64,000 bases of DNA from Botryotinia globosa (taxonomy: Eukaryota; Ascomycota; Leotiomycetes; Helotiales; Sclerotiniaceae). The stretch covers positions 3,658,001 to 3,722,000 of the forward strand of contig RCSZ01000001.1 in NCBI GenBank assembly GCA_014898425.1. Direction: 5' to 3'. Position 1 is the stretch's first letter. The number at the start of each line of letters is the position of its first letter. The notes under the pieces were generated by a model. It saw only the letters and a list, made by a program, of their open reading frames with translations, was not told where the DNA came from and did no database searches. Positions 9,788 through 19,807 of this stretch are shown piece by piece. The translations under genes were made by a program, and so were the position numbers.

Positions 9788-12763
9788 TTAAGCCTGAGCT
9801 CTATCGTCAAGAACTAGTTCCTTTTGAAAAAGTCCTTCATTCTCATCTTCCTCTCCGTCAGATTCGCCATCAAGATCAATTTCATCCGGATTAATCTTCA
9901 CTAAACTCTCCTTGCCTTTTCCCTGTCCTTTGTCCACACTCGAAACCTCTCTTTTATCGGCACTTCCATGTACTTCATGATCACTCTCGACTTCACTCTC
10001 CAAAATTGCCTTCTCGGTATCAGCTTCCGGGTCGAGGTCGAAATAAACCTTCGTATCGGCACTTTCGATTGTAGATATAAAGGTTTCGAGGGCTTGGATA
10101 TTTGCGTTTGGCGGGGCTAATCTTGATGCAGTTGAATCGATCGGAACACTGGGGAGAGATTCTCCGGGATGGGCAGGTTGGAAGGCGGAGATGAGTGGGC
10201 CGAGGAAGTGGACTGATGATTTAGCCTTTTGTTTAGAAGGAGCTTGGGGTTGTTTTCTGGGGTGGAAAAATGGGAGGGATGTAGTGTCATTGTCGGCGGC
10301 GGAAATGGCGGAGGAAGCGAATGAGTGCATACTGTATTCTGCGGAGTTTGGGGAAGAGGATTCGGTGGCTATTGTTTGAGGAAGAGCCGTGGTTGAGACG
10401 ATGAGACGGGGTCTAGGTGTTGCATTGTTGGAGGTAGGTGTGTCTGGCATGGGAGCTGGCACATCAGGATTTGCTGTAGCTGATGATGTAGATGGATTCT
10501 GAGAAGAAGATTCAGCGGCAGAAACTTCAAGAAGCCATTGCTTTCCGGTGATAATGCGAGGTGCACGTTTTGGTGTAACGAAAGAGGGATCTTCATCTTT
10601 TTGCGGGGCATCAGAAGATGCTCCGATGAGGGTTGATATGGATTCGGTACTGGACTGTGCTCGATGTGGTCGATGTCTGATAGTACCGGTATCTCCATCT
10701 TGGCAACCAAAATCTTGAATTGATGTAGTCTCTTCCAATTCCTCCTCGACCTCATCGGCCCATGAGCCTGTCTTCAGAGCTGAGCCCCTCAAACTGGGAA
10801 TAACGTCATGTTGTCTCTGCAACGCCGCTAATCTCTTTCTTTGCACCACTAAAACCGAGTCAACAACTGCATCCACTTTCGAACCGTCGACCATTCCCTC
10901 AGCTCGACTTCCACGTCTCTTGGTTTCACCTCCCAGTACTGTTGGAGGAAACATGGGTCTTCTCTTTTCGGGTTCTTTCTCCAATTCCTGCAAGTTTCCT
11001 TCACAATTATCCCTCTCAAATTGCAAGATCAATCCAAAATCTCTGTAGCCACCCGACCTAGTTAAAAGACCAAAAGCACTCCCAGCTTCATCCATACTAG
11101 AAAACTCCATTCTGAGTGTTCCTTCTTCATCGATGTACCATTCGAGCAAGCTGTTAGCCCTAAACTCATTTCTGTTTTTCAAATCATACACGAGAGTTCG
11201 AAGGGAAATAGTTGGAGGAAAATTAGGGACCGTAAGGATGCGAGTACGATCTAGCTCAAAGATCGTCCTAAATTTTCCTGGAGAGAAAGGGTATGTGGGG
11301 GTATGAATATGTGTGACAATCGCCTGGGCTACATTCTCCCCACCCAAATCTGTTGCCCCCAGCGTAATGGGATGAGAATTCGCATACTCAACATAAGCCT
11401 TGGCATCCTCCTGATTGATGAACGTAACCAACGCCGACTTACTACCCGTCAACTTCATTGTATCCAATAGAACTGCCGAGTAGATCCTACCACCTCGAAC
11501 CCTCGTAAGAACATCTCTCAGGCCCATATCCTCTGGAATACCACCAATATGGACACCTCTCAGAAAATCACATTCTCCTGGTCCAGGAACATAAAGAATT
11601 CCGTATCTAAAATAGTCCGGAATGTTACGATTTTTTGGATCGCAATCGCCCATGTGAGTCGTGATTTCACCATCTCTCTGTTGAGATGTTGTCCAGATAG
11701 TGGTTCCTGGCCTCAAATCGGCAAGTTCTCCGGATCGGAAACGAGTTGATGCATTCGAATTGCGTGTATTGAACCTATCATAGTAGACATTGCGATTAGC
11801 TTGACTTTGATTGGCATAATCGTAACCCCTCACAGCCTTTTCTGGAGATAAGTCAAAACCGGCTTTGAGGACAGCAGGAGCAGGAACGTTGATAAAATTT
11901 GCATGTGCCTGTTGTTGAAAGAGAAGTTGATCTTCGATTTTGATTACCGGTTCCTCATCCTCCTCATCAGAGGCAAGAACGTCATCGAGTGTGGAGGTGT
12001 TGTAGTCGTGAATGGTTCTTCTCTTCTGGGTGGTGGGCAGAATGGGAAAGCTGGGTGGAACCGATAAACTACCATCTACACCTCGCTGAAGATTGACCGT
12101 GTTGGGAAGATGGCTTGCTTCGCTGGAGTTGACAGGATGATGAGAGAACCTGGATTCTTCCTGAGTGCTGATTCTCTTTATGGCCGCATCAATGATGGGA
12201 TGTGTTGTGCGTGGCCTGAATGGGATATGGTGGTTGGTTTCATCCACGGAAAACTGATCGGCGTTCTTGCCTTTAAAGCCAGCATCTGTGAGGCTACCAT
12301 TGATTCCCATGTGATCAGCCTGTCGAGACTCGATGCGTTCCCAAAGAATAGCATTTTCCCTTCTCAATCTTGGCACTACAACTCTCAAATTCTCCAACTC
12401 TTCGGCATCAGGATTTTGTAACTTTCTCGCAATTGACTCCGAGTTATTGGCAACATTACCCAGTGCCCGAGCAATGATGACGGAACTCTTGATAGCTTCA
12501 TCTTTATCCTTTGTGGCATGGGCGAGATCGTTCTCGAGAACAGCAATGCGGATTTGCAACTTTGTGACGAGGTCTGCATATTCCGGAGATTCTGCGTATC
12601 CTGCATATTCTGCATTTGCTCGTTGATGTTTAGCATGCTTTAAGATGCGTTGTGAGTGTGAGGTGAGACCAAATGATGGAGGGGTGGTATAAGAAGATTG
12701 TTGGCCAATATGATCGAGTCTAGAAGACTCGCCCCCGTTCCGGCAAGACGCAGGTATATCCAT
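9788..12763 (-). CDS. Large coiled-coil protein with two RRM-like segments
   Basis: Uninterrupted frame of 991 residues. Residues about 60-145 are heptad-rich with few prolines and look like a coiled coil. Two segments resemble RNA-recognition-motif folds: about 400-485 (starting LRGVHIGGIPEDM, with SALVTFINQEDAKAYVEYA resembling the RNP1 region) and about 508-583 (RILTVPNFPP and RMEFSSMDEAGSAFGLL). The remainder is low-complexity and acidic near the C-terminus. RRM identity is read from pattern only. No gene name is offered. A role in RNA binding is inference. The first ATG is used; no intron is needed. Confidence 0.75.
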   Translation of the reverse strand: MDIPASCRNGGESSRLDHIGQQSSYTTPPSFGLTSHSQRILKHAKHQRANAEYAGYAESPEYADLVTKLQIRIAVLENDLAHATKDKDEAIKSSVIIARALGNVANNSESIARKLQNPDAEELENLRVVVPRLRRENAILWERIESRQADHMGINGSLTDAGFKGKNADQFSVDETNHHIPFRPRTTHPIIDAAIKRISTQEESRFSHHPVNSSEASHLPNTVNLQRGVDGSLSVPPSFPILPTTQKRRTIHDYNTSTLDDVLASDEEDEEPVIKIEDQLLFQQQAHANFINVPAPAVLKAGFDLSPEKAVRGYDYANQSQANRNVYYDRFNTRNSNASTRFRSGELADLRPGTTIWTTSQQRDGEITTHMGDCDPKNRNIPDYFRYGILYVPGPGECDFLRGVHIGGIPEDMGLRDVLTRVRGGRIYSAVLLDTMKLTGSKSALVTFINQEDAKAYVEYANSHPITLGATDLGGENVAQAIVTHIHTPTYPFSPGKFRTIFELDRTRILTVPNFPPTISLRTLVYDLKNRNEFRANSLLEWYIDEEGTLRMEFSSMDEAGSAFGLLTRSGGYRDFGLILQFERDNCEGNLQELEKEPEKRRPMFPPTVLGGETKRRGSRAEGMVDGSKVDAVVDSVLVVQRKRLAALQRQHDVIPSLRGSALKTGSWADEVEEELEETTSIQDFGCQDGDTGTIRHRPHRAQSSTESISTLIGASSDAPQKDEDPSFVTPKRAPRIITGKQWLLEVSAAESSSQNPSTSSATANPDVPAPMPDTPTSNNATPRPRLIVSTTALPQTIATESSSPNSAEYSMHSFASSAISAADNDTTSLPFFHPRKQPQAPSKQKAKSSVHFLGPLISAFQPAHPGESLPSVPIDSTASRLAPPNANIQALETFISTIESADTKVYFDLDPEADTEKAILESEVESDHEVHGSADKREVSSVDKGQGKGKESLVKINPDEIDLDGESDGEEDENEGLFQKELVLDDRAQA

Positions 12764-13520
12764 GATTCCGTAGTGTTGATAGATTTAGTAGATCATGTGT
12801 AATGCTATTTCGAGTTGAGTCTGGTCTTTACTGAGTATCAACTCGGAGGCTTGGATCTAGCATAAAGATGTCGAAGTTCTGTTGTGTGAAGACAAACCGT
12901 GAAGTGCCGCAATCTGAAAGGCAAAGTGGTAAAACTGGCGGCGCAAAAGATAAAATATGGGAATTGTGTTTGTGATGGCAAATCAAGGTGAAGTAGTGGA
13001 TTGAGGAAGTCTGCGGGACTCGAAGCAAGTATGTTATCTGATATCGCGAGTAATTTGTAAAAAGCAAGGTGATAGTTTGAATAAATGAGTATCTACAAAA
13101 CTGTAGAGGTATCTAAAGTTGAGAGTTGTAATATGGAGAGGAAGTATGGGATATGGCTTGAGAGAGCAAGTATTGCAAGATATTAGAGAGGTATCCAATG
13201 TTGTTTATTGTAAAAGAAAGAGAAACCAGAATGGAGGGAAGAAGAGGTCGGGGGTCTTTCCTAAAAGGACAACAAGAATGGTGCGGTCGAGGTGCCAGCT
13301 CGAGATTCTAGGCAGAAAAAGAGGAGAAGAGGAGATTGTGGATCCAAAGTGAATATTTCACTGTCCATGCTCGGATCAACTTCGAGTCAGAGGATAAGGG
13401 GACTTTCCTAAGAGTGAATCGGGCGGGAAATTGAAGAACCTTGGATATCAAGATAGTGTCAAGATAGTGTATCCTTTCAACTAAGTCTATCCTTTCAACT
13501 GAGTCTTGATCTCAACCCTC
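12764..13520. other. Intergenic between two minus-strand genes
   Basis: Several short overlapping frames exist on both strands but none has domain-like sequence. A small tandem duplication sits at about 13449-13503: an 11-bp unit containing CAAGATAGTG twice, followed by TATCCTTTCAACTAAGTC-like 18-mers twice. The right part is probably the 3' flank of the small gene ending at 13521, the left part the promoter of the gene starting at 12763. Confidence 0.45.
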
Positions 13521-13823
13521 CTAAACCATACTTCTACCTCTCTTGCCAACCCAGTTTAATCTGAAGCTATAGATGTCGTTGACAGCCAAAAGATAGACTC
13601 CCAACCCACAGCAGAAGAAAATGGTCTCAAGTCCAATGCAGAACCAGAATGTTTCATAAACTGAATAGTTGAGAATACAACAAGTGAACAGAATGCAACA
13701 GATGAGGATGATGACTTCTTTGGGAATTCTTGCCTGGACAGACATCGTGTAGCTATTTCTTGAGATGGTACTTGTAAAAGGATCTTTGGCTTTCACACTC
13801 TGGGGAGAAGAAAGGTCCACCAT
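13521..13823 (-). CDS. Small two-helix membrane protein, unassigned
   Basis: A 100-residue frame from the ATG at 13823. Residues about 35-55 (VIILICCILFTCCILNYSVY) and about 58-80 form two closely spaced hydrophobic segments with many cysteines, followed by a short basic tail ending GKRGRSMV. The N-terminus is Ser/Thr-rich. No family was recognised. It could be a small fungal membrane protein or a chance frame; the paired transmembrane pattern is the main argument for a gene. No intron is needed. Confidence 0.4.
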   Translation of the reverse strand: MVDLSSPQSVKAKDPFTSTISRNSYTMSVQARIPKEVIILICCILFTCCILNYSVYETFWFCIGLETIFFCCGLGVYLLAVNDIYSFRLNWVGKRGRSMV

Positions 13824-14295
13824 GGATTGATTCACTCACTAGTTTTCTAATCATGTGGAATACAGCCCACAAGCATCGGCTCTCAGATTCCTAAATTTAC
13901 ATGTAATAGTCTGTCAGTCTAGACTATTGAACACTGTGTTCACCTGGGCAAGCAAATCAGATGGGAACTGTTGTCCAATTTTTGATCCAGAAACCAAATG
14001 TAACAAATGACTCCCAATTCCTTTGCACTAGACAAAAGATGAATATGGAAACTTCATGGTATTAACTGTATCAACTATTTGATACCTCCTGAATAATGTA
14101 CTCATTCAGGCTGAACAAGACATTCCATTATATGACGCTATCACCATTCACCTGTGGTATCAACAAAGCTCCATCCATTAATAAATATATTCAACAAAGA
14201 CCTTATGCCTTTTAACTTTTCCCCAAACACCTTACCCTATCGCCGAGTTGAACGCCCCAGTCATGAATTCCATCATATGTTAAAGATCCAATAAA
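13824..14295. other. Intergenic, nothing recognised
   Basis: AT-moderate spacer with no protein-like frame. It contains the 3' flank of the CFEM-like gene and the presumptive promoter of the small membrane protein gene. Confidence 0.45.
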
Positions 14296-15088
14296 TTAAG
14301 TTCTCTGCTTCTTCTGGAGACTCTTACTTTCACGTTTGCCTCTCGTCGCCTCTGCTGGTGTAGATGTCACGGTGGACCTAGTCGCTTCCTTATGATGTCC
14401 TCCTTCAGCAGCATTAATGGCGCCCTCTCCATATCTGTATCCATCTGTTGTATTTTGAAGTTGATGTGGTCCTAAAGCAACTGGTGGTCTCATTTCAATT
14501 TCCTTTTCCCTCTTTCTAAGATACCGTCTTCGGAAGTAGAATGCGATAAGCCAGGCAAGTGTTATTCCAATAACGAGTACAATAAGCATTGCAACCCATT
14601 TCGCGTGACTAGAGAACCTTGAAGAGAATTAGCTATCTGTGTGACCATTTCCATGTAAAAACTACATACCAAGATTGATTTTTTGTGCTACTCGAACTTG
14701 ACCCCGATGAACTCGACGAAGTAGCAGAACTTCCACTACTTGACGTAGTAGTCGATGCCGATTGCGTATTACAATATTGTTGGTACCAAGTCTTGATACT
14801 TTGTAAATCCGTTTCCGACGTACAGCTTGCGGCACCACACACAGAAGATACCCCAGAGGTTCCAGTAAGGAAAGGCGTTAATCTAGCATCTGCGCAAAAA
14901 CAAGAGCTAGAGACATCGGGCGTCTTTGGAGGAATGCAACCCCCTTGAACATCGGAAAGAGGTCCACATTGCGAGGCACACGATGGAAGGTCGGATGAGA
15001 ATGGAACAATGGCGCCATCTTGCAATTGTTGGGCTCCGACAATAGCGGGTAGAATTGCCGTCGCAAATAAGAGGATGGATCGATACAT
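14296..15088 (-). CDS. CFEM-like secreted, membrane-anchored protein
   Basis: Two exons (15088-14670 and 14608-14296) joined by a 61-nt intron (donor GTATGT, branch GCTAAT, acceptor TAG) give 243 residues. An N-terminal signal peptide (MYRSILLFATAILPAIVGA) precedes an eight-cysteine module at about residues 36-106 with the order C-x3-C, C, CFC, C, C, C, similar to CFEM domains of fungal extracellular membrane proteins. A Ser/Thr-rich stalk follows, then a single transmembrane helix (WVAMLIVLVIGITLAWLIAF), a basic RRRYLRKR stop-transfer segment and a cytoplasmic tail. It is expected at the plasma membrane with the cysteine domain outside. Cysteine spacing is not checked against the CFEM model, so the domain name is tentative. 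The function (adhesion, haem or iron capture, sensing) cannot be told. Confidence 0.78.
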
Positions 15089-15653
15089 TGTGTGGGATGT
15101 TGGTAGACGATGGTCTTCGCGATTGCGACAATAATCTACAATTATCTTCCGACTCTTCCACTAATTTCTCGCCGCGCGCAGGTTTCTATAATTGTGTCGT
15201 ATATATGGCGTGCGGATAGGAGATATTTATCGAGGGGGTTTCATATGAGGTTGGAATGTCGCCTTCCGGTTTTGTTGCTTGATGGATGGATGAACGGATG
15301 GCAGAATAGGTGATGGCTTCGACGCTGTAACAATTGATCGATCGTGATGATATGATTGATCATAGTCCAGGATTCTTATATTACAATTTATTTTCTTCTC
15401 TCCATCCAAGTAATTTCGGTAGTGGCTAATATTGGAAGAAGATGCCAAGGTTTGGTACAGTTTCGGTTTGGACTGTCAATATACTTGAGGAGTAAAACGA
15501 TTTACACATAAAATAATGTTAATGAAAGATTGTTGATGAATGAATGTAAGAAGCAGTTGGTATTGAGATTGTAGACTGAAGGATTCCCGTCCCGAGTGGA
15601 AGGAGTTTGATTGTTTGTTGCAAAAGAATATTATGGTGGTTTGGTAGAAAAGG
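15089..15653. other. Promoter side of the CFEM-like gene; no gene
   Basis: Spacer upstream of the CFEM-like gene on its minus strand. No convincing frame. Low-complexity sequence increases towards 15650, where purine and TA repeats begin. Confidence 0.45.
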
Positions 15654-15690
15654 TGGAAGGGGAAGGGGAAGGGGAAGGGGAAGGGAAGGG
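15654..15690. repeat. Purine (GGGGAA)n microsatellite
   Basis: About five copies of GGGGAA with a final shortened unit. The strand asymmetry (all purine) could allow unusual structure. No gene overlaps it convincingly. Confidence 0.8.
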
Positions 15691-15802
15691 CAAGGTTCAT
15701 TGAATGTGGAGATCTACTGTAATAATAAGCCAAATGCAGGCTATGAAGTATAAAAATACGAGATGTTTATTGCTTTACTATTTGGTCACTTGGATTAAAT
15801 AT

Positions 15803-16075
15803 TACAGATATATACAGATATATACATATATATACAGATATATACATATATATACAGATATATACATATATATACATATATATACATATATATACATATA
15901 TACATATATATACATATATACATAGATATATACAGATATATATACATATATATAGATATATATATATACAGATATATATATATATATATATACAGATATA
16001 TATATATATATATATACAGATATATATATATACACATATATACACATATATATACATATATATCCAGATATATAC
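15803..16075. repeat. TA-rich minisatellite (TATACAGATA / TATACATATA units)
   Basis: Roughly 270 bp of tandem variants of a 10-14 bp unit, alternating ATATATACAG and ATATATACAT. Open frames across it on both strands encode only Tyr/Ile/Cys/Met repeats and are artefacts of the repeat. Such arrays are length-unstable. Confidence 0.9.
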
Positions 16076-17251
16076 GCATATAAACCCTCTACCCTTTCCC
16101 ACCTATGATCTCCTCATGTTTTCTTCGTTTATGTCATACCTATAAGTAGTAAAAGTAGTCAGACAAGGTATTATAAGCTCTACAGGAACGTTTTAACAAA
16201 TTATAGAATTATGGAAATTATAGTGGACTTTCAACGATTAAGTTTCACACTAAAACATTTGGTTAACCTTATGTTTTCTTAATTGAAGCTTAATAAGCTT
16301 AATAAGCTTACTTCATCAGGGGTCAATCAAATATCGAGATTCTATTATATAAAGACTTTGTTTATACTGCTCGTGTATTAATTATCCTTAACCGAACACT
16401 TTCACTAAACACATCTTTATTGCTTTAACACAATAGCTTTGCAGGATATGTATTTCAAGAAGGAGATTGGTCTATATCCAGGTAGTGAGACAGATACATT
16501 GCCATCATAAATCTGCTCAATTAAGTGCAAGAGCGGCACCAGTCATCATCATTGCGTTACCCCTCAATATTGATTCTCCTATCCACCAGGTGATCTCCTA
16601 CCTAGTACTTACTATGCGCACTTGCTTTTTCCACAAACACACGGTCATCCTGATCTCTTCTCAGCTCAGATATTTCCATTCGGCCAACACCTCACAAAGT
16701 TTCACAGTTCAAATTATGACAAAGAAAAGTCGAGTTTTGATCATACGCGTTACAGGTTCCACCTACTTTTCCTCCAGCGTTTAATATAGGCGCTCTGAGA
16801 TGTTGGGACCAACATACTTATAGTGGCGGATCTATTTTGGACAAATCCCTCCAGCCCTCACTAATTGGACAATAATAGATACGAGATTATGGCGTTAGTT
16901 TGCAGAGAAGAAAATTCAGAAACTCGGTGACATTGGTGACGGGCACAGATTCATCCCCTCGTTTATAAGTTATCAGATTCTCACCCTCATTATCAGATCC
17001 ATCAATCCCACCGCCCTGGCAGAAACTTCAAAAGTTTTGTTGCATATCTGCTTCAGGCTATGGTGCCTAAAGAGTCCCTGTAACTTCTATATCATTCCTA
17101 GTCTCGGAGCCATGTTCACTTCTATTCCATTGTCACGAACCAGCACTGGAGATTTTAGATGGAGGAGCTGGGGGTTCTGAATCCACGTGACGGGATCTTC
17201 CATCAGACCATGGCAATTCTTTCAAATTTCAAAGGTATTCTATCCATTGAT
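16076..17251. other. Intergenic, nothing recognised
   Basis: Contains a short AAGCTTAAT triplication near 16284-16310 and a 105-codon frame (16467-16784) lacking domain-like sequence. The right end is the 3' flank of the minus-strand gene ending at 17252. Confidence 0.45.
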
Positions 17252-17986
17252 CTAGTATAACTTTCGCAGGGACAGATGGCAAGTCGAGATACGTGTTTGT
17301 GTAGCCTGGCTAATTATTCGGCCACTGGATAATGTATTTTGTGCCAATATCGTAAATGATGGTTCGTCCAAATATACCCGGGCTGACTTTGCAGGAACCA
17401 AGGCGGACAGGACAGTCCACGGTGTAAGATCGTATTCCCCTTTCCAGAGGACTTCGCGTGCGTCGGAAACATCATTCAAATAGTTGTAAGGAAGGGTGCC
17501 ATATGATATCTCATCATGCATCTCGAGAAACGGGAGATGTTGGCGGAGAGCAATAGCTTCAGGCTCCAATCCAATCGTGACGAGCTCCTCCCTTGGAAGG
17601 CTTCGATGAGGAGGCCGCCTGATTTCAGATGCTTCAATATATTGCATACGACGAAGAGTTTCATAAACTCGCGTCATGCCATGTATAAACTCTCCATGTT
17701 GTGTCTTGATGAAATCTTCCGTGAAAACTGCATCTTCATCATCGAGATCAAGAGACAAGACCTCGCAAGAATGAGAGGTGGGAGATTTCTGTCATGGCAC
17801 CTCGATTTCAATTTCTAATTTCCTACAAGCCTCTTTCGACGAGAGGCATGAAGAGCCTACCAACCTATGAGTATATAACTCTGCAATACTAGCATAGCTC
17901 AGACCTACAAACAGGGAATCCTCCATCACATAGCTCCATTTGAAGCACATATAAGCGTGTGGAGCGGGGAAGTGAACAGAAGCCAT
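17252..17986 (-). CDS. Hypothetical protein, two-exon model
   Basis: The downstream exon (17788-17252) reads as sensible protein: residues such as RSLPREELVTIGLEPEAIAL and LRQHLPFLEM resemble uncharacterised fungal proteins. No in-frame ATG precedes its coding-like start, so a first exon from the ATG at 17986 (MASVHFPAPHAYMCFKW) to 17861 was joined across a 72-nt intron (GTAGGC to CAG). This gives 220 residues in frame. The intron lacks a clear branch site, so the model is uncertain and the locus could be a decayed gene. No function is assigned. Confidence 0.42.
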
Positions 17987-18786
17987 GTTGAAGCTAGCGA
18001 TAATCGTGAATAGAAAACCTATAGTCGTCGCTATATATGGCTCTGAAAGCCTGCATGAGCATGAGAGAATGAACAAGCGAGATTGTATTGATTCGGTTTA
18101 CAAGAACGTCCACATATTGACAGTTAGAAGTAGGCGCATGTTAACTGAACACATTGGCCAACTGGATGGTTTAAGAATTGAATCATCTAGTTATTTAATG
18201 TTGAATAGGTGAAGATAGAAATATATATAACCTTACATATACGTACACACAAATACCTAATTTACAAACCCGCCGTCACAGAATCCAAAATACAGCCACA
18301 CTCTCGATTTCAAACCGAACCTTCCCTCAGATCAAACACCTACCCTCAGCAAACGCGGGGTTGGGCTAGATATGGAGAAAGAACATGGTCCATCCAATTT
18401 TTCTGTCAGAACCGCTGAATGTGACCCGAATAAATAAGGTTACGCTGGTTGGCGGCGTGTATAATGTCAGATATATAAAATGTGATCTGTAATTGATAGG
18501 TTCAGGTATACGATGCGAAGGGAGTGAATGATATATAGCTAGCAGTGAATGAAGGGACACTTTCATTATTACGTACTTTGGAGGATTTATTTATCCCATC
18601 ACGGATTGTCGATGGATGCAAGGAATTTGAGGATCTTATCTCTCGAGTAATTACTTTTTACGTGGGAGATCCGATATGGAATACATAGTCATAAGCAATC
18701 TCAGCGCAATTTGATCACAGTAAAAAACATGGTAATGTATCTTTTTACAATGTGTTCCCAGTTAATGGCAAGGTGCGCAATTCTCC
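17987..18786. other. Intergenic, nothing recognised
   Basis: Low-scoring frames only. It forms the upstream region shared by the minus-strand hypothetical gene and the plus-strand reductase pseudogene. Confidence 0.45.
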
Positions 18787-19807
18787 ATGCATTTCTTCCC
18801 CGAACCCTGGACTAACCCACCAAAGACCATCCTGATCACCGACGGTTCCCACGGCATGGGCCAAGAAGTCGGCCATCAACTCTCCCAAAAATGTGCCAAC
18901 ATCGTCATCGTCGCGCGAGACTCTCAAAAGCTGCAGCAGACAATCTCCTACATCCAGCTGGGGGCCGCCAACCCCACCACATCAGCGCGGACTTATGTTC
19001 CGCGACCGAATGCGCACGTGTGATTGACGAGGTGGTGGCGTGGAATGGGGCGCCCCCCGATACAGTATGGTGCTGTGCAGGGAGTGCGTATCCGGCGCTG
19101 TTTGTCGATACGCCGGTGGAGCAGATTGAGAAACAGATGGCGAGTAACTATATGACGAGTGCATATATGGCGCATGCGACATTGGGACGCTGACTCAAGC
19201 CATGGGAGAATACGCAAGCTGGTGATCCCACATCTAGTACCGCGGAGCGCAAGAGCAATACTCACCCCCCGCCTGCGCGCCATCTCATCTTCACAGCGTC
19301 GCTTGTGGCGCTGTATAGTTTTGCGGGATACCTAGGTATGCACCGTATAGTCCTTCCAAAGCGGCGCTGCGCTCTTTTTCCGATTCGCTTTCGCAGGAGA
19401 TGAATCTATATGCTGCAGCTTTTTCGGAGGCTCCGCGGGTGAGGGTACATACTATTTTTCCAGCGACTATTCTGACGGAATCGTACGAGACGGAGAATCT
19501 GACTAAGCATGGTCTTACTTTGCAGCTTGAGGAAGGTGATGAGGGTCGAACACCACATGTTATTGCGGAGAGGAGTATTAAGGGGTTGGAGGGAGGAGAG
19601 GAACTTATCACGACGGATATGCTTACGTGGTTAGTTAAGGGGGGTGTGCTTGGAGGTAGTGTGGGGGATGGATTTGGGAGAGTTATTTTGAGTTGGATAT
19701 TAGCTGGTTTGATGGGCATCGTAATGGTATTTGTTAGGGCGGATATGAATGGGAAGGCTAGAGCCTGGGGGAGAAATTTTGATGTGGCTAGGAGTGCGAA
19801 GAAATGA
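18787..19807 (+). pseudogene. 3-ketodihydrosphingosine reductase (TSC10/KDSR-like) pseudogene
   Basis: The three forward frames together spell a short-chain dehydrogenase of the TSC10 family, which reduces 3-ketodihydrosphingosine with NADPH in ER sphingolipid synthesis. The first frame has KTILITDGSHGMG, where the usual glycine of TGxxxGxG reads Asp. At about 18968-18985 the frame changes; the second frame continues ISADLCSATECARVIDEV and VWCCAGSAYP. A TGA at 19191-19193 interrupts it, after which the same frame resumes (HLIFTASLVALYSFAGY). At 19329-19338 the frame changes again, and the last frame carries the catalytic YSPSK and an intact C-terminus with a transmembrane segment (LSWILAGLMGIVMVFV), ending at TGA 19805-19807. 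At least two frameshifts and one stop make it non-functional unless the sequence has errors. A functional copy should exist elsewhere. Confidence 0.85.

Noticed and set aside
9545..9817. 90-residue plus-strand frame and opposing 79-residue minus-strand frame near 9.5-9.8 kb
   Set aside because: They overlap one another and the end of the 991-residue gene; neither has plausible composition or splice support as an extra exon.
15704..16102. Open frames on both strands over 15.7-16.1 kb
   Set aside because: They only translate the TA-rich minisatellite into Tyr/Ile/Cys/Met repeats; all frames are open because the repeat lacks stops.
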